DNA from: Toxotes chatareus
Lineage: Eukaryota > Chordata > Actinopteri > Toxotidae
Direction of reading: 5' to 3'
Assembly: GCA_016801885.1 (NCBI GenBank)
Contig: CM028890.1
Coordinates: 13,012,001 to 13,076,000, forward strand
Length of the DNA stretch: 64,000 bases
Shown here in pieces: positions 25,366 through 35,495 of the stretch. The stretch's first letter is position 1. The number at the start of each line of letters is the position of its first letter. The notes below the pieces were generated by a model, which saw only the letters and a list, made by a program, of their open reading frames with translations, was not told the origin of the DNA and searched no databases. A program made the position numbers and the translations under genes.

Positions 25366-26330
25366 GTGGTGCGGGGTGTAGCACCACACACTATTGTTAT
25401 TCTGGTTTTTCTTACACCTGGAATTTCGGTTTGTAACACAGTTGAGCGCACACCAACAAATTATACATCAAAATGTGCGGCTCAATCGGACTCAGTGTGC
25501 TTGTATTTTTTTCTCCAGAATATTCAGGTTTCACGACACAGTTGGTGAAAAACTGCAAAAAATTTCCCATAGCGAATGAATGGGACGAGGTCAAAAAAGT
25601 CGTGATTTTTCAGTGCTTTTCAAACATCAACTGCTCTGGCATACTTTCACCTAGAAACACCATTCAAATTTTAAAATGTAGACACAAGTCTTGTGTATTC
25701 GAGGTGTATTCAACTTTTTTCCTAAGTTGTGTAGTTTTTGAACGGTGACCCTTTAATGGTCATTAGTGATTTTGGAAAAATTCAGAGTTTACAATAGGTG
25801 TGTATTGCGGAATGTTCCAGCCTAGAGTGGGAGCTTAGAGTGTAGTGTAAAAAAGTCTTAGAAATTTTTTCTTCACACGACGACTACAGCCACACTTGTC
25901 TTCTTTCTCACAGTGTGTATCGGTAGGATTTACAGTTTTTGAATAGTCTGCCTTTTACCGGCATGAGTCGCTCTTATCTGCTCCATTGACTCCAATGTAA
26001 ATCGAGAAGCCCAAATCTGTGGCCCAAAAGGGGACCTTAGCCAAAGGTCGTGAATGACAGCCAATAGTAGTTTTTGCTTTTGTTTAGTGATTTGCACTTT
26101 TTTTAATTTGCCCTCTTCTGTTAAAAACTGAACAAAAATCTTAACTGAAAAAGTAAAATTTACATTTTGACATAAAAAGTATTTTTTATTTGCCTAAAAT
26201 CTTTGTCTGAAAACTGAAAAATCACAAAATCATTCAATGATCATGAAAATTCAAATTTTCAATTTTCATTCAAGTTTGCATATTGCATTCAGGTCATTAT
26301 GACGCATTGCTCCGCCCTACACAAAAGTAG
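25366..26330. repeat. Possible old dispersed repeat, class unknown
   Basis: The text of this block reads, from memory, like degraded dispersed repeats of fish genomes. Examples are GAATGAATGGGACGAGGTCA, TTTTTGAACGGTGACCC and CTCCATTGACTCCAATGTAA. There is no second copy in the window, no inverted ends and no coding remnant. Treat it as an anonymous non-coding block that is likely, but not shown, to be repetitive. Confidence 0.3.
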
Positions 26331-26512
26331 ATAAACTGCTTTTCTGAGTAAAAAAGTGTTGATACTGGTACTGGTGTCAGCAGGACTGGCCCTGTATTTA
26401 CTTGGTATGGGATCATACCAAATTTTGCAGTATGGCACACTCCTATTGGTTTCTATGTTTTGTTTCGTAATACATGACCTGCGATATCATGGTCTGGCTC
26501 AGTTACCACTGG

Positions 26513-26574
26513 CCAATCATTAGCCAATCAGAGATGACGACCCACCTGCTTGTTAGAGGGGTGGGACTTAAAAG
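26513..26574 (+). promoter_or_regulatory. Candidate core promoter: two CCAAT boxes and a TATA-like box
   Basis: CCAAT occurs at 26,513-26,517 and again at 26,524-26,528, each in the favourable context GCCAATCA. TGACGA follows (26,535-26,540, a CRE-like half site). TTAAAAG at 26,568-26,574 is a TATA-like element about 40 bp further on, right before a CpG-rich block. CCAAT boxes 40-60 bp upstream of a TATA box and a start site 25-35 bp beyond it are the standard vertebrate arrangement. This predicts initiation near 26,600 on the + strand. An old LTR promoter is an alternative source of the same architecture. Confidence 0.5.
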
Positions 26575-26599
26575 GGGGAAGTGCAAGCCGGCAGGACGC

Positions 26600-27111
26600 T
26601 AGAAACAGAGGGAAACTGAGACACTGTTTGTGAGTTTATTCAAATCTGTGAAATACTGTTGTTCGTCAAGTGAAGACCCGGAACTTTGAGTCAAAGTGTA
26701 ACCCGATAAAACCGGACGCCGAGCCGTGTGTTGGAGCAGGTTTCAGCTCATAGTTCAGCTAAATCACGGTACCACTGTGACCACCACGGGGTGCACCGAG
26801 TCCGCCATTACTGCGCCGGTTTGGAGGAGAGGAGAGCGCGTGTGCGCGGAACGCAGACTTCCACCGAGTTTCTGAGTGAGTATGGAGACAGTGTGAGCAC
26901 ACGGGGGGAAAGAGACCGGGTGTATCAGCCTGTGAATTTCTGTTCTTCAGATGCTGCATCAGAGGCTCCCGAGGCCTTTCTACCCTGTGAGCCACTTTGT
27001 GCACACGCCCGCGCACACGCTCGCGTACACAGCCTCAGTGCGCGTGTCTCCATCGCACCGCTCACTTTGGACAGACGGCTTGGACACGGCTTTCTGGACT
27101 TTCTACGAAAA
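26600..27111 (+). other. Candidate 5' exon in a CpG island, probably untranslated
   Basis: CpG density rises sharply here compared with the rest of the window, for example in GCGCGTGTGCGCGGAACGCA near 26,835 and in the CGCCCGCGCACACGC block near 27,007. High CpG density continues to about 27,560. Two strong splice-donor sequences occur: GTGAGTAT at 26,876 (exon end 26,875) and AAAA|GTGAGTAC at 27,112 (exon end 27,111). A 183-codon open frame at 26,728-27,279 runs across both donors, has no recognisable domain and is Arg/His/Ser-rich as expected from GC-rich sequence. I read the block as a non-coding first exon of a + strand transcript. Its downstream exons may be the exon-like blocks after 28 kb or may lie outside the window. 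Confidence 0.4.
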
Positions 27112-28010
27112 GTGAGTACACACAACATTTCAGTCCACGATTTCAGACAAGCCCCAACGAGCGCGCCAACAACATGGCTCCGAAAACAGTCACAGTTTAC
27201 GGCGTCATGTTGCGCTGGTGCCACCTGGGGTTATATTTTAAGGTGGAGCTCACCTGGTTTTGTAGTAAATATTTCTTAGGTCTTGGTGGTTTGACATATT
27301 TAAATTCTGGGGCGTGATGTGGTTCATGTGGTGAAGATAAAGGCTGAACACGCGGGGCAGCGCAGCCGCACAGAGATAATTAGGCCTCTTCGGCCTCCTC
27401 AGTTCACGTTAGTAAACGCTCAGTTCACTTCCCACGTTCTCAGGTTATCAGGGGTATGCGGATACAGGCCTGTAAGTCCTCATAGTTTTTACCCACATAA
27501 ACATTTATTAGTTATATTAGAGTCCAATTTCAGGTTAGTGCGTGCGGACTGTGGCTGTCAGAGCGCACTGAGCTCTGATTGAAGCTTGGATGGTAAAATA
27601 CCGTCATCAGTTTGATCACTGTTGATTTTCCGTTTTACTCATTGAGAATTTAATCAATAAACAATATTTAAAGATTGCTGCCGATCTCTAAACCACCTGC
27701 AGTCAGTCTGAAAATCTTCATCTTTCAGTTTCACCACAGTCATCCTCACTCACACATCACAGTCTCCAATATGATCAATAACTATGACAGGAATGTTCCA
27801 TAAGCTCGATCATAGCAGGAGAAATTATTATTCCCTGATCAGTGTGAGGTGTGTGTGTATAAAGCTTTACACAGATGGATTTATATTAAGTGAACTGATG
27901 TCCACAGAGTGTTGAACAGGATCAGTCCACTCTGTGTCTTCACAGGTGAACTAGCTCTGACCTGTGGACTCAGACTGAGCTGGTTCTTCTTCTTCTTCTT
28001 CTTTTTTCAG
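27112..28010. other. Intron-like interval downstream of the CpG island
   Basis: The interval runs from the donor at 27,112 to a pyrimidine tract ending CTTTTTTCAG at 28,010. It holds the tail of the CpG-rich block (to about 27,560) and then plain AT-rich DNA. No coding sequence is recognised. Confidence 0.3.
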
Positions 28011-28049
28011 GTCCACAAACAGATCAGCATGAAAATAAATCAACTAATT
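28011..28049 (+). other. Possible 39-bp micro-exon
   Basis: A long TTC/T tract ending in CAG (to 28,010) is followed by 39 bp and then a consensus donor GTAAGTG at 28,050. The acceptor and donor are both strong and in the right order. It contains an ATG at 28,029-28,031, which would start a frame reading MKINQLI if the exon were first-coding, but nothing supports translation. Chance juxtaposition of a CT-microsatellite with a donor motif is a real alternative. Confidence 0.25.
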
Positions 28050-28080
28050 GTAAGTGAAGTTTTTTTTCTGCTGCTGCAGT

Positions 28081-28155
28081 GTGTTTGTGTGTGTGTCACT
28101 CTCGCACACACACGCATGCACACGCACGTGCACACACACACACACACACACACAC
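28081..28155. repeat. TG then CA microsatellite
   Basis: TG repeats at 28,081-28,096 are followed by CA repeats with CG and TG interruptions to 28,155, the last part being pure (CA)n. The two halves are complementary and could pair as a hairpin. Confidence 0.9.
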
Positions 28156-28207
28156 AGCCACTGTGCCAATCTGTCTCACCCTCTTTTTCTTTCTGTCTCA
28201 CACACTG

Positions 28208-28720
28208 CTACCATGCCATAATTATTTGTCCGCCCGACCGTTCGCCTGTTTGTCACTCCCTTGCACACTCTCTTGCACTCTAACCCTCTCTCAGCATTGT
28301 AGCGTCGATTTTGACCACGTTGGATGAAGAGGCTATACGAGGTATAAGTTTCATTTCTTTGATGCTGGGATGTCTGGCGCCGTGCCATAACTTTTCCTCC
28401 TACAGAATTTGTTCCTGTCCATCCAGTATGGCTGCCATTGGTTGTCTCTCTCTATCGGTCGGGCGGTTGTTTGTTTGTTTGATTATTGTTTGCTCGTCGA
28501 TTTTGACCACATGGGATCAAGAGGCTATACGAGGTATGCGACTTTGATTTCTTTGATGCTGGGATGTCTGGCTGCCGTGCCATAACTTTTCCTCCTACAG
28601 AATTTATTCCTGTCCATCCTTCCAACCTGGCTGCTGTCCGTCCATCCATCATGTCTGTCCAGTCTTCAAGAGGTATTTGAAATCTGATGTTTGCTTGGCC
28701 ACCGTGCCATCGTTTTACCT
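28208..28720 (+). repeat. Local tandem duplication, spacing about 192 bp
   Basis: Two clear copies start at 28,305 and 28,497. They share TCGATTTTGACCAC, AGAGGCTATACGAGGTAT, TTTCTTTGATGCTGGGATGT, and GTGCCATAACTTTTCCTCCT followed by ACAGAATTT-TTCCTGTCCATCC. Degenerate flanking pieces at about 28,208-28,235 (CTACCATGCCATAATTATT) and 28,669-28,712 (AAGAGGTATTTGAAATCTGA then CACCGTGCCATCG) look like further, eroded units. No coding sense is apparent. CTCCTACAG inside each copy resembles a splice acceptor. Confidence 0.75.
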
Positions 28721-29239
28721 TGTTTCGGCTTCTGTGCCAGTCTCTGTCCTTCTGTCTCACACATATAGACTCACACTCACACCTCTGTCTCTCTCCCTCC
28801 CTCCCTCTAATCAGCCTGCTAGGGGTTGATTTGGGGGCCCAGCATTGGGGCTGTTTAGGGCCCGTCTCTCTCTGTCTAATGTGGTCAATTTTGGCCTCCC
28901 CCATTTATTGGCAGATGAGATCAACCTAAATACCAAATTTCCAAAGCAGACAGATGATTGGCAGAATAAACATTGATATATATCAGCAGTTATGTCACAT
29001 GACAAAATGCTTCAAATAAGACAAATTAACTTGAACTTGTGACTATGGTCACAAGTGTGGAAGGACAAATAACACAGGCAGCTGTTTAAAAAAAGAAAGA
29101 AAAATAATCAGGCATTTTGATAAGTCAGACCCTCCTTTCAACTTTCAGTTTGAATAGTTATGGTCAGGTTAGAGTAAGGAGCTAAGGCATTATGCTTCAG
29201 TGTGTCCTCACAACTGAAGTAAGACAATAATGTGTGTGT
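28721..29239. other. Non-coding spacer
   Basis: The spacer lies between the 192-bp tandem duplication and the first copy of the segmental triplication. It contains a short CTCTCCCTCCCTCCCTC tract near 28,790-28,807. Nothing else is recognised. Confidence 0.4.
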
Positions 29240-29868
29240 CATAGGTCTACTGTGTATAGAAGTGATAACTGTTGAGGTAAAAGGTAGAGGGTGAGCAAGG
29301 AGGCATCTATAGTTGCCATGTTGGTGTGCTGGCTGTCTCTTAGGCTCTGATGGTGTTTCCTCCAAGTAGGTGCTGTATTTTAGTTTAACCAGAATCTGAA
29401 CGTTTCAATTAACTTTTTAATTTTTATTAATTTTTTTTGTTACTGTCTCCACATGTGCTTCCCTGTAAATTCTTTTAATCTGTTTATTAACCTTGTTATT
29501 TCCTGGTGATAACTTCTCTAAGATCATCATAACTGATTAGGACCAAGACTTTGATAATGACTTGCCTGTATTTTGACTGGTAAATGGAATTATTGATAGA
29601 ACATTGCTATTCTGACCTGGTTGTAAATGTGTTTCTCATGTTGGCTTTCTCAAGCAGTTATTCAGCCCATGGATGATGTTTTATGAATGCATTTAAAATC
29701 TGTATTGGCATCTGAGATACATTTGTGATCACATTTTTGATATTGGGTAAAATCATTGTTAGGTCAGTAAGTTGGTAAGTTTGCCATCATTAATTGGTGG
29801 AGGTACACCTGATGTAGATCGATTGGGGATCCTCCAAAGTAAGACTTGTTTTTTTTTTTTTTTTCCAG

Positions 29869-29946
29869 CCTGTGTCCTGAGCATAGTTGCACTGCTGTCC
29901 ATCATCACCACTCAAATTTTGATAGAAGCTTTATTGTACAGGGAGG
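29869..29946 (+). other. Exon-like block 1 of copy A
   Basis: A T-rich tract ending CCAG (29,868) is followed by 78 bp and then GTGAGTTG at 29,947. Copy B keeps the acceptor as TTTAG but changes the donor to GTGACT. Copy C keeps the donor GTGAGTTG but has lost the pyrimidine tract. Uneven retention argues against strong functional constraint on all copies. Confidence 0.25.
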
Positions 29947-31027
29947 GTGAGTTGGACTTTAAGGTCAAACACTGGCTCGTCTCGCTCTGCCAAGTTTTGT
30001 TACAAGGGGAAACTGGAGTAGGACCTGTCTATGTTGTTAGGTTTTTTTTGGCGTCGGTACAAAGGGAGGCCTTCCGACGGGGGAATTTTTCCCACCCCTG
30101 TAAAACTCTATGCACGGTAAATCGCGGACAAGATTCACTGCAATATCAAGCGGCGTGGGGTTATTTGGGTCAGGTTTAAGTGTAGGTGAGTTTGTACTTT
30201 TTTCTTTTTTTTAATTGCGTGGTGAACAGAGTAAGGGAAGGAAGCCTGGCAGAGAGACGACTCAGGTAGCTCAGACGACTGTAAAGATGCACCCAGTTTG
30301 GGTATATTTGCTTCATTTTTCATCTAGTGATGATGAACACAGTGACCACTGTGAAAACCTAATAGATGTGTTAAGTTTACCACGTTGAACAATAAGGATT
30401 AATTTGCTCCTTCTGAGCTACGTGCTATTGACATACTTGAAATGAGACATTGTCATGGGCTGAAATAGAACTGCTAATCTTTATAAACAAATGTTAACAG
30501 AGTGACAGCCATTTCAGAAGGCAAACCTGAAAAGATGTTTACAGATGGTAGAGAAACCTTTCACTATGTTTTAAAAACCATGTCAAAGACACTAGAGGGG
30601 AAGACGCAGTTGAGGCCTTGTTCCAGTGCTTGAAGGAACAGAGTGAGGCAGATGTTGAAATTTGGACAGATCATAAGTTCTGCTTAAATTATTTTGTAGC
30701 TGCTGTAGTTCGATTATGAGTGAACTGAGGCTTTAATCTGTGGCTGAACCTCCAGTGTTGGTGTTACTCTCTTTATCCATGCTGTTTACTTTTACATTGT
30801 CTGTTGCACACATTCTCCCAAATTGTCAGTTTTCTGTCCTTTAGCACCTTTTCATACACTTGTCATTTTATTTATTTTATTTTAACTTTACATATTTATG
30901 TGAATTTTTTTTAATTTTTTTTGTTTTCGTAGTTATCTTTTTTCTTAATTTTTTTTGTTATTGTGAATTTATTTAACTTTGTCACTTGGATGAAGAAAAC
31001 CTTGTACTCTGTAGTGCTTGATCATTT

Positions 31028-31028
<1 letters not shown>

Positions 31029-31056
<28 letters not shown>
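31029..31056. repeat. Poly-T run (28 T) in copy A
   Basis: This uninterrupted T-run corresponds to a shorter, interrupted T-rich stretch in copy B (about 33,600-33,641). It marks a slippage-prone position inside the duplicated unit. Confidence 0.9.
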
Positions 31057-31061
<5 letters not shown>

Positions 31062-31324
31062 CTTACATTTGGACTTTTCTGTCTCTGAGCCCAAGACATG
31101 GAGCTGTCACCTGTTGATATGATTAGTCTGTAAAAGGTGTAAAGTGCAGTAGGACACAATAGCGTCTTCTCAGACTGTCTCCATGTATGTCAGGACATTG
31201 GACTTTGTAATTACTGCCGAGCCTCTGTGGAAGGGTTTGCAAAGATCACAAGAACACGGCAGAACATGCTGAGGAGGAGTTCCACAGGCAATACAGAACT
31301 GGAATGTGATGAAGTTTCGAGTTA

Positions 31325-31471
31325 ATGGACCGATGGATAGATGACTTCGGAGACTCCCAGCAGACTTTCCACCCTGTAGGGATGGATGACCTGGACTGTT
31401 CCACCACAGTCTGTGAAAGCGGCGGACACTTGAGTCAAGAGTCAGGAGAAGTGAGAGTGCGGCAACCAAAG
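31325..31471 (+). other. Exon-like block 2 of copy A with open frame
   Basis: An open frame from ATG 31,325 runs through CCAAAG to a donor-like GTAAAA at 31,472. It codes for about 49 residues of no known family (MDRWIDDFGDSQ... at the start). The matching block in copy B ends at 34,061 with the better donor GTGAGAT. It keeps the frame after a stop in the second codon triplet, reading WIDDFGDSQQ too. An open frame and a donor retained in both copies are suggestive, but the upstream acceptor is not obvious and no homolog is recognised. Confidence 0.3.
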
Positions 31472-31566
31472 GTAAAATCTGAGGTGATGTTTGCTTTAGT
31501 CTGTTTGCTTTTTATTTATTGCTAATGATTGTTTTTTGTTTTTGTTTTTTTTTTTCTCTGTTTGAG

Positions 31567-31735
31567 TCATATGTCAAACCTTAAGGAAGGCTGGAAGGCG
31601 AGTGTTGTGGCCTGACCTGATCCACCAAGCCCTGGACACCGCCTAGATCTCTGCACCTCACCTCTGAAGGACTGTTGCAGCCCACATCGCACAAGTCTGC
31701 AAGATGCTCTGCAAACTACAGGACACGAGCAGGAC
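31567..31735 (+). other. Exon-like block 3 of copy A
   Basis: A long T/C tract ending TTTGAG gives an acceptor at 31,566, and GTGAGTCT at 31,736 gives a strong donor. In copy B the donor survives at 34,314 but the acceptor AG reads AC (TTTGAC, near 34,144). If the block is a real exon, copy B has lost its acceptor. No reading frame is open through it, so it would be untranslated. Confidence 0.3.
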
Positions 31736-31876
31736 GTGAGTCTGCTGCATGTAGGAGGTGGATGGGCTGATTTTCTGCCTACTGAAGCTCAAGTGTTGAT
31801 TAAATACAGACTGTGACCATTTATCAAGTCTGTTGTTGGAACAGAAGTTTTACCAGCTCTTCACTTGTGATGCCTG

Positions 31877-32058
31877 AAGCTCATAGATGAATGTAGTATG
31901 CAGAAGAGTTGACAGACAGAAGTAAGATATAAACATTTTTTAGATAAATTATAAATAACAAATAGAATAAAAAGAAAACTACAATGCCCACCTCTTAGAA
32001 TATACATATACCCCAAAATCAGAAAAAAATAAACACGTCTTCATATTTATATGTACAT
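31877..32058. other. Spacer between copies A and B
   Basis: This AT-rich sequence between the end of homology of copy A and the start of copy B includes two AATAAA-like words (near 31,970 and 32,028) that could serve as poly(A) signals on the + strand. Otherwise nothing is recognised. Confidence 0.35.
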
Positions 32059-34453
32059 CATAGGTCTAATGTTTATAAAAGTCATTACTGTGCAGGTAAA
32101 AAGGTAGAGTGTGAGCAAGGAGACTGATTGGTTTAAATGGAATTATTGATAGAACATTGCTGTTCTGATCTGGTTGTAAATGCGTTTCTGATGTTGGCTT
32201 TCTCAAGCAGTTATTCAGCCCATGGATGATGTTTTATGAATGCATTTAAAATCTGTTGGCATCTGAGATACATTTGTGATCACACGGGCAGGTCTGATGT
32301 AGATCGATTGGGGATCCTCCAAAGTAAGACTTGTTTTTTTAATAGTATTTAGCCCGTGTCCTGAGCATAGTTGCACTGCTGTCCATCATCACTACCCAAA
32401 TTTTGATAGAAGCTTTATTGTACAGGCAGGGTGACTTGGACTTTGAGGCCAAACACTGGCTCGTCTTGCTCTGCCAAGTTTCGTTCCAAGGGGAATCTGG
32501 AGTAGGACCTGTCTAGGTTGTTAGGTTGATGTAAGTGTGGTGAGGAAAAGTTTTGCAATTGTTAGGTTTTTTGGCGTCGGTACAAAGGGAGGCCTCCCGA
32601 CAGGGGAATTTTTCCCACCCCTGTAAAACTCTATGCATGGTAAATCGCGGACAAGATTCTTTGCAGTATCAAGTGGCATGGGGTTATTTGGGTCAGGTTT
32701 AAGTGTAGGTGAGTTTGTACTTTTTTCTTTTTTTTTTTTTTTTTTTTTTAAATTGCGTGGTGAACAGGGTAAGGGAAGGAAGCCTGGCAGAGAGATGACT
32801 CAGATAGCTCAGACGGCTGCAAAGATGCACCCAGTTTGGGTATATTTGCTTCATTTTTCATCTAGTGGTGATGATGAACACAGTGACCACTGTGAATGAA
32901 AACCTAATAGATGTGTCAAGTTTACCACGTTGAACAATAATGATTAATTTGCTCCTTCTGAGCTACGTGCTATTGACATACTTGAAATGCGACATTGTCA
33001 TGGGCTGAATTGAAGAGAAGATCTAAAGGACAACAGGCTTTGTCTTGAAGTAGAACTGCTAATCTTTATAAACCTGAACAGAGTGACAGCCATTTCAGAA
33101 GGCAAACCTGAAAAGATGTTAACATATGGTAGAGAAACCTTTCACTATGTTTTAAAAACCATGTCAAAGACACTAGAGGGGAAGACGCAGTTAAGGCCTT
33201 GTTCGAGCGCTTGAAGAAACAGTGAGGAAGACATGTTGAAGTTTGGACAGATCATAAATTCTGCTTAAATGATTCTGTAGCTACTGTAGCTCGATTAAGA
33301 GTGAACTGAGGCCTTATTTTGTGGCTGAACTTCCAGTGATGGCGTTACTGTCCTTATCCATGCTGTTTACTTTTACATTGTCTGTTGCCCACATTCTCCC
33401 CAGTTGTCAGTTTTCTGTCCTTTAGCACCATTTTCATATACTTGTCATTTTATTTAAGTTTAACTTTACATATTTATGTGATTTTTTTTTTGTTTTTGTT
33501 TTCATAGTTATCCTTTTTCTTAATTTTTTTGTTATTGTGAATTTATTTAACTTTGTCACTTGGATGAAGAAAACCTTGTACTCTGTAGTGCTTGATCATT
33601 TGTGTTTTTTGTTGTTTCTTTTTTTTTCTTTTTTTTTTTAATTTCTTACATTTGGACTTTTCTGTCTCTGAGCCCAAGACATGGAGCTGTCACCAGTTGA
33701 TATGATTAGTCTGTAAAAGGTGTAAAGTGCAGTAGGACAGAATAGCGTCTTCTCAGACTGTCTCCATGTACGTCAGGACATTGAACTTGCTAATTACTGC
33801 CAAGCCTCTGTGGATGGGTTTGCAAAGATCACAAGACTACGGCAGAACATGCTGAGTAGGAGTTCTACAGGCAATACAGAACTAGAATGTGATGAAGTTT
33901 TGAGTTAATGGAATGATGGATAGATGACTTCGGAGACTCCCAGCAGACCTTCCACCCTGCAGGGATGGATGCATTGGACTGTTCTACAACAGTCTGTGAA
34001 AGCGGCGGACATCCGAGTCAGGGGAAATTAGTCAGAGGAAGTGAGAGAGCAGCAATCAAAGGTGAGATCTGAGGTCATGTTGAAGGTTTAGTTTAGTCTG
34101 TTTGCTTTTTACTTATTACTGATGATTGTTTTTCTCTGTTTGACTCATATGTCCAACCTTAAGGAAGGCTGGAAGGGGAATGTTGTGGCCTGACCTGATC
34201 CATCAAGCCCTAGACATTGCCTAGATCTCCAGACCTCACCTCTGAAGGACTGTTGCAGCCCACATCGCACAAGTCCACAAGATTCTCTTCAAACTACAGG
34301 ACACGAACAGGAAGTGAGTCTGCTGCATGTAGGAGGTGGATGTGCTGATTTTCTGCCTACTGAAGCTCAAGTGCTGATTAAGCACAGGCTGTGACCATTT
34401 ATTAACTCTGTTGTTGGAACCAAAGCTTTACAAACTCTTCACTTCTGATGCCT
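32059..34453 (+). repeat. Segmental tandem repeat, copy B (full, one internal deletion)
   Basis: The copy is collinear with copy A from CATAGGTCTA at 32,059 to the CTCTTCACTT region near 34,445. It lacks about 270 bp present in copy A between about 29,312 and 29,580. It has small insertions, including a segment near 33,015-33,050 with GAAGAGAAGATCTAAAGG. Many differences from copy A are CG to TG or CA in the CpG-rich core (for example GCACGG against GCATGG, and GCGGCG against GTGGCA). A 30-base T-run lies at about 32,721-32,750. Confidence 0.85.
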
Positions 34454-34499
34454 CAAGAGGACATGGTCTCAGGAAAGTGCAAAGGCAACACAGCTGAAT

Positions 34500-35495
34500 C
34501 TGTGATGTTGGCTTTCTCAAGCAGTTATTCAGCCCATGGATGATGTTTTATGAATGCATTTAAAACCTGTATTGGCATCTGAGATACATTTGTGATCACA
34601 TTTTTTGATATTGGGTAAAATCATTCTTAGGTCAGTAAGTTGGTAAGTTTGCCATCATTAATTGGAGATACACGGGCAGGTCTGATATAGATTGATTGGT
34701 CAACCTGTGTCCTGAGCATAGTTGCATTGCTGTCCATCAGCACCCAAATTTGGATAGAAGCTTTATTGTACAGGGAGGGTGAGTTGGACTTTGAGGTCAA
34801 ACACTGGCTCGTCTCTCTCTGCCAAGTTTCGTTCCAAGGGGAGATAGGAGTAGGACTTTTCTTGGTCAAAGTAGGTCTGGTGAGGAAAAGTTTTGCGATT
34901 CTTACGTTTTTTTGGCGTCGGTACATAGGGAGGCCTTCCGGCAGGGGAATCTTTCCCACCCCTGTAAAGCACTACGTACGGTCAATCGCGGACAAGATTC
35001 ACTGCAGTATCAAGCAATGTGGGGTTATTTGGGTCAGGTTTAAGTGTAGGTGGGGTTCGTATGTTTTTTTTTTTTTTAATTGAGTGGTGGACAGGGTAAG
35101 GGAAGGAAGCCTGGCAGAGAGATGACTCAGAAAACTCAGTCAACTGTAAAGATGCACCCAGTTTGGGTATATTTGCTTCATTTTCCATCTAGTGGTGATG
35201 ATGAACACAGTGAGATGTGTCAAGTTTACCAGGTTGAACAATAATGATTAATTTGCTCCTTCTGAGCTACGTGCTATTTACATACTTGAAGTTGAGCATC
35301 TGAATCCAAGCTCTGGAGAAGGTGTCTGAACACGTGCTGATATCTGTGTTTTTTAAAAGAAATGGTATCTTCAAAAAAAAAAAAAAATACAGGTTGAAGT
35401 CATAGGAGTTATTTGTCCCTTCTCTTGTATGTTTCTCATTTAATTTTGTCACTTGGATGAAGAAAATCTCCTTTATAGTGTTTAATTCTTTGTAT
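34500..35495 (+). repeat. Segmental tandem repeat, copy C (truncated and deleted)
   Basis: The copy starts at TGTGATGTTGGCTTTCTCAA, follows copies A and B through the CpG-rich core and the GGGTATATTTGCTTCATTTT stretch, and breaks off near 35,290 after CATACTTGAA. A short later piece (about 35,440-35,495, GTCACTTGGATGAAGAAAA) matches sequence about 650 bp further on in copies A and B. Copy C therefore has a large internal deletion or replacement and lacks exon-like blocks 2 and 3. Confidence 0.8.

Larger units (their letters stand above)
29240..31876 (+). repeat. Segmental tandem repeat, copy A (full)
   Basis: This is the longest of three related blocks. Landmarks shared with copy B, in order, are: CATAGGTCTA (29,240); TTGGCTTTCTCAAGCAGTTA (29,641); GATTGGGGATCCTCCAAAGT (29,821); GTCCTGAGCATAGTTGCACT; a CpG-rich core with GGCGTCGGTACAAAGGGAGG; CCCAGTTTGGGTATATTTGC; GAGCCCAAGACATGGAGCTG; GGAGACTCCCAGCAGAC; and CTCTTCACTT at the end. 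The order and orientation are preserved, so this is tandem duplication rather than independent insertion. No domain is recognised in any frame. Several boundaries resemble splice sites. The block could be a duplicated non-coding transcript unit or an old, unclassified element. Confidence 0.85.

Noticed and set aside
26728..27279. 183-codon plus-strand frame in the CpG island
   Set aside because: It crosses two strong splice donors and has no domain. Long frames are expected in GC-rich DNA because stop codons are AT-rich. It is better read as an untranslated first exon.
29772..30179. 135-codon plus-strand frame in copy A, and the related frame at 34,727-35,083 in copy C
   Set aside because: The frame runs through a T-rich intron-like tract. 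Copies B and C shift frame relative to it, so protein-level constraint is not supported. Neither strand gives a recognisable retroviral or cellular protein.
29868..30180. Small nuclear RNA or 5S rRNA gene in the CpG-rich core of the triplicated block
   Set aside because: The core has a possible AATTTTT Sm-like site and small inverted repeats. It matches none of the U1, U2, U4, U5, U6, U11, U12 or 5S landmarks I know.
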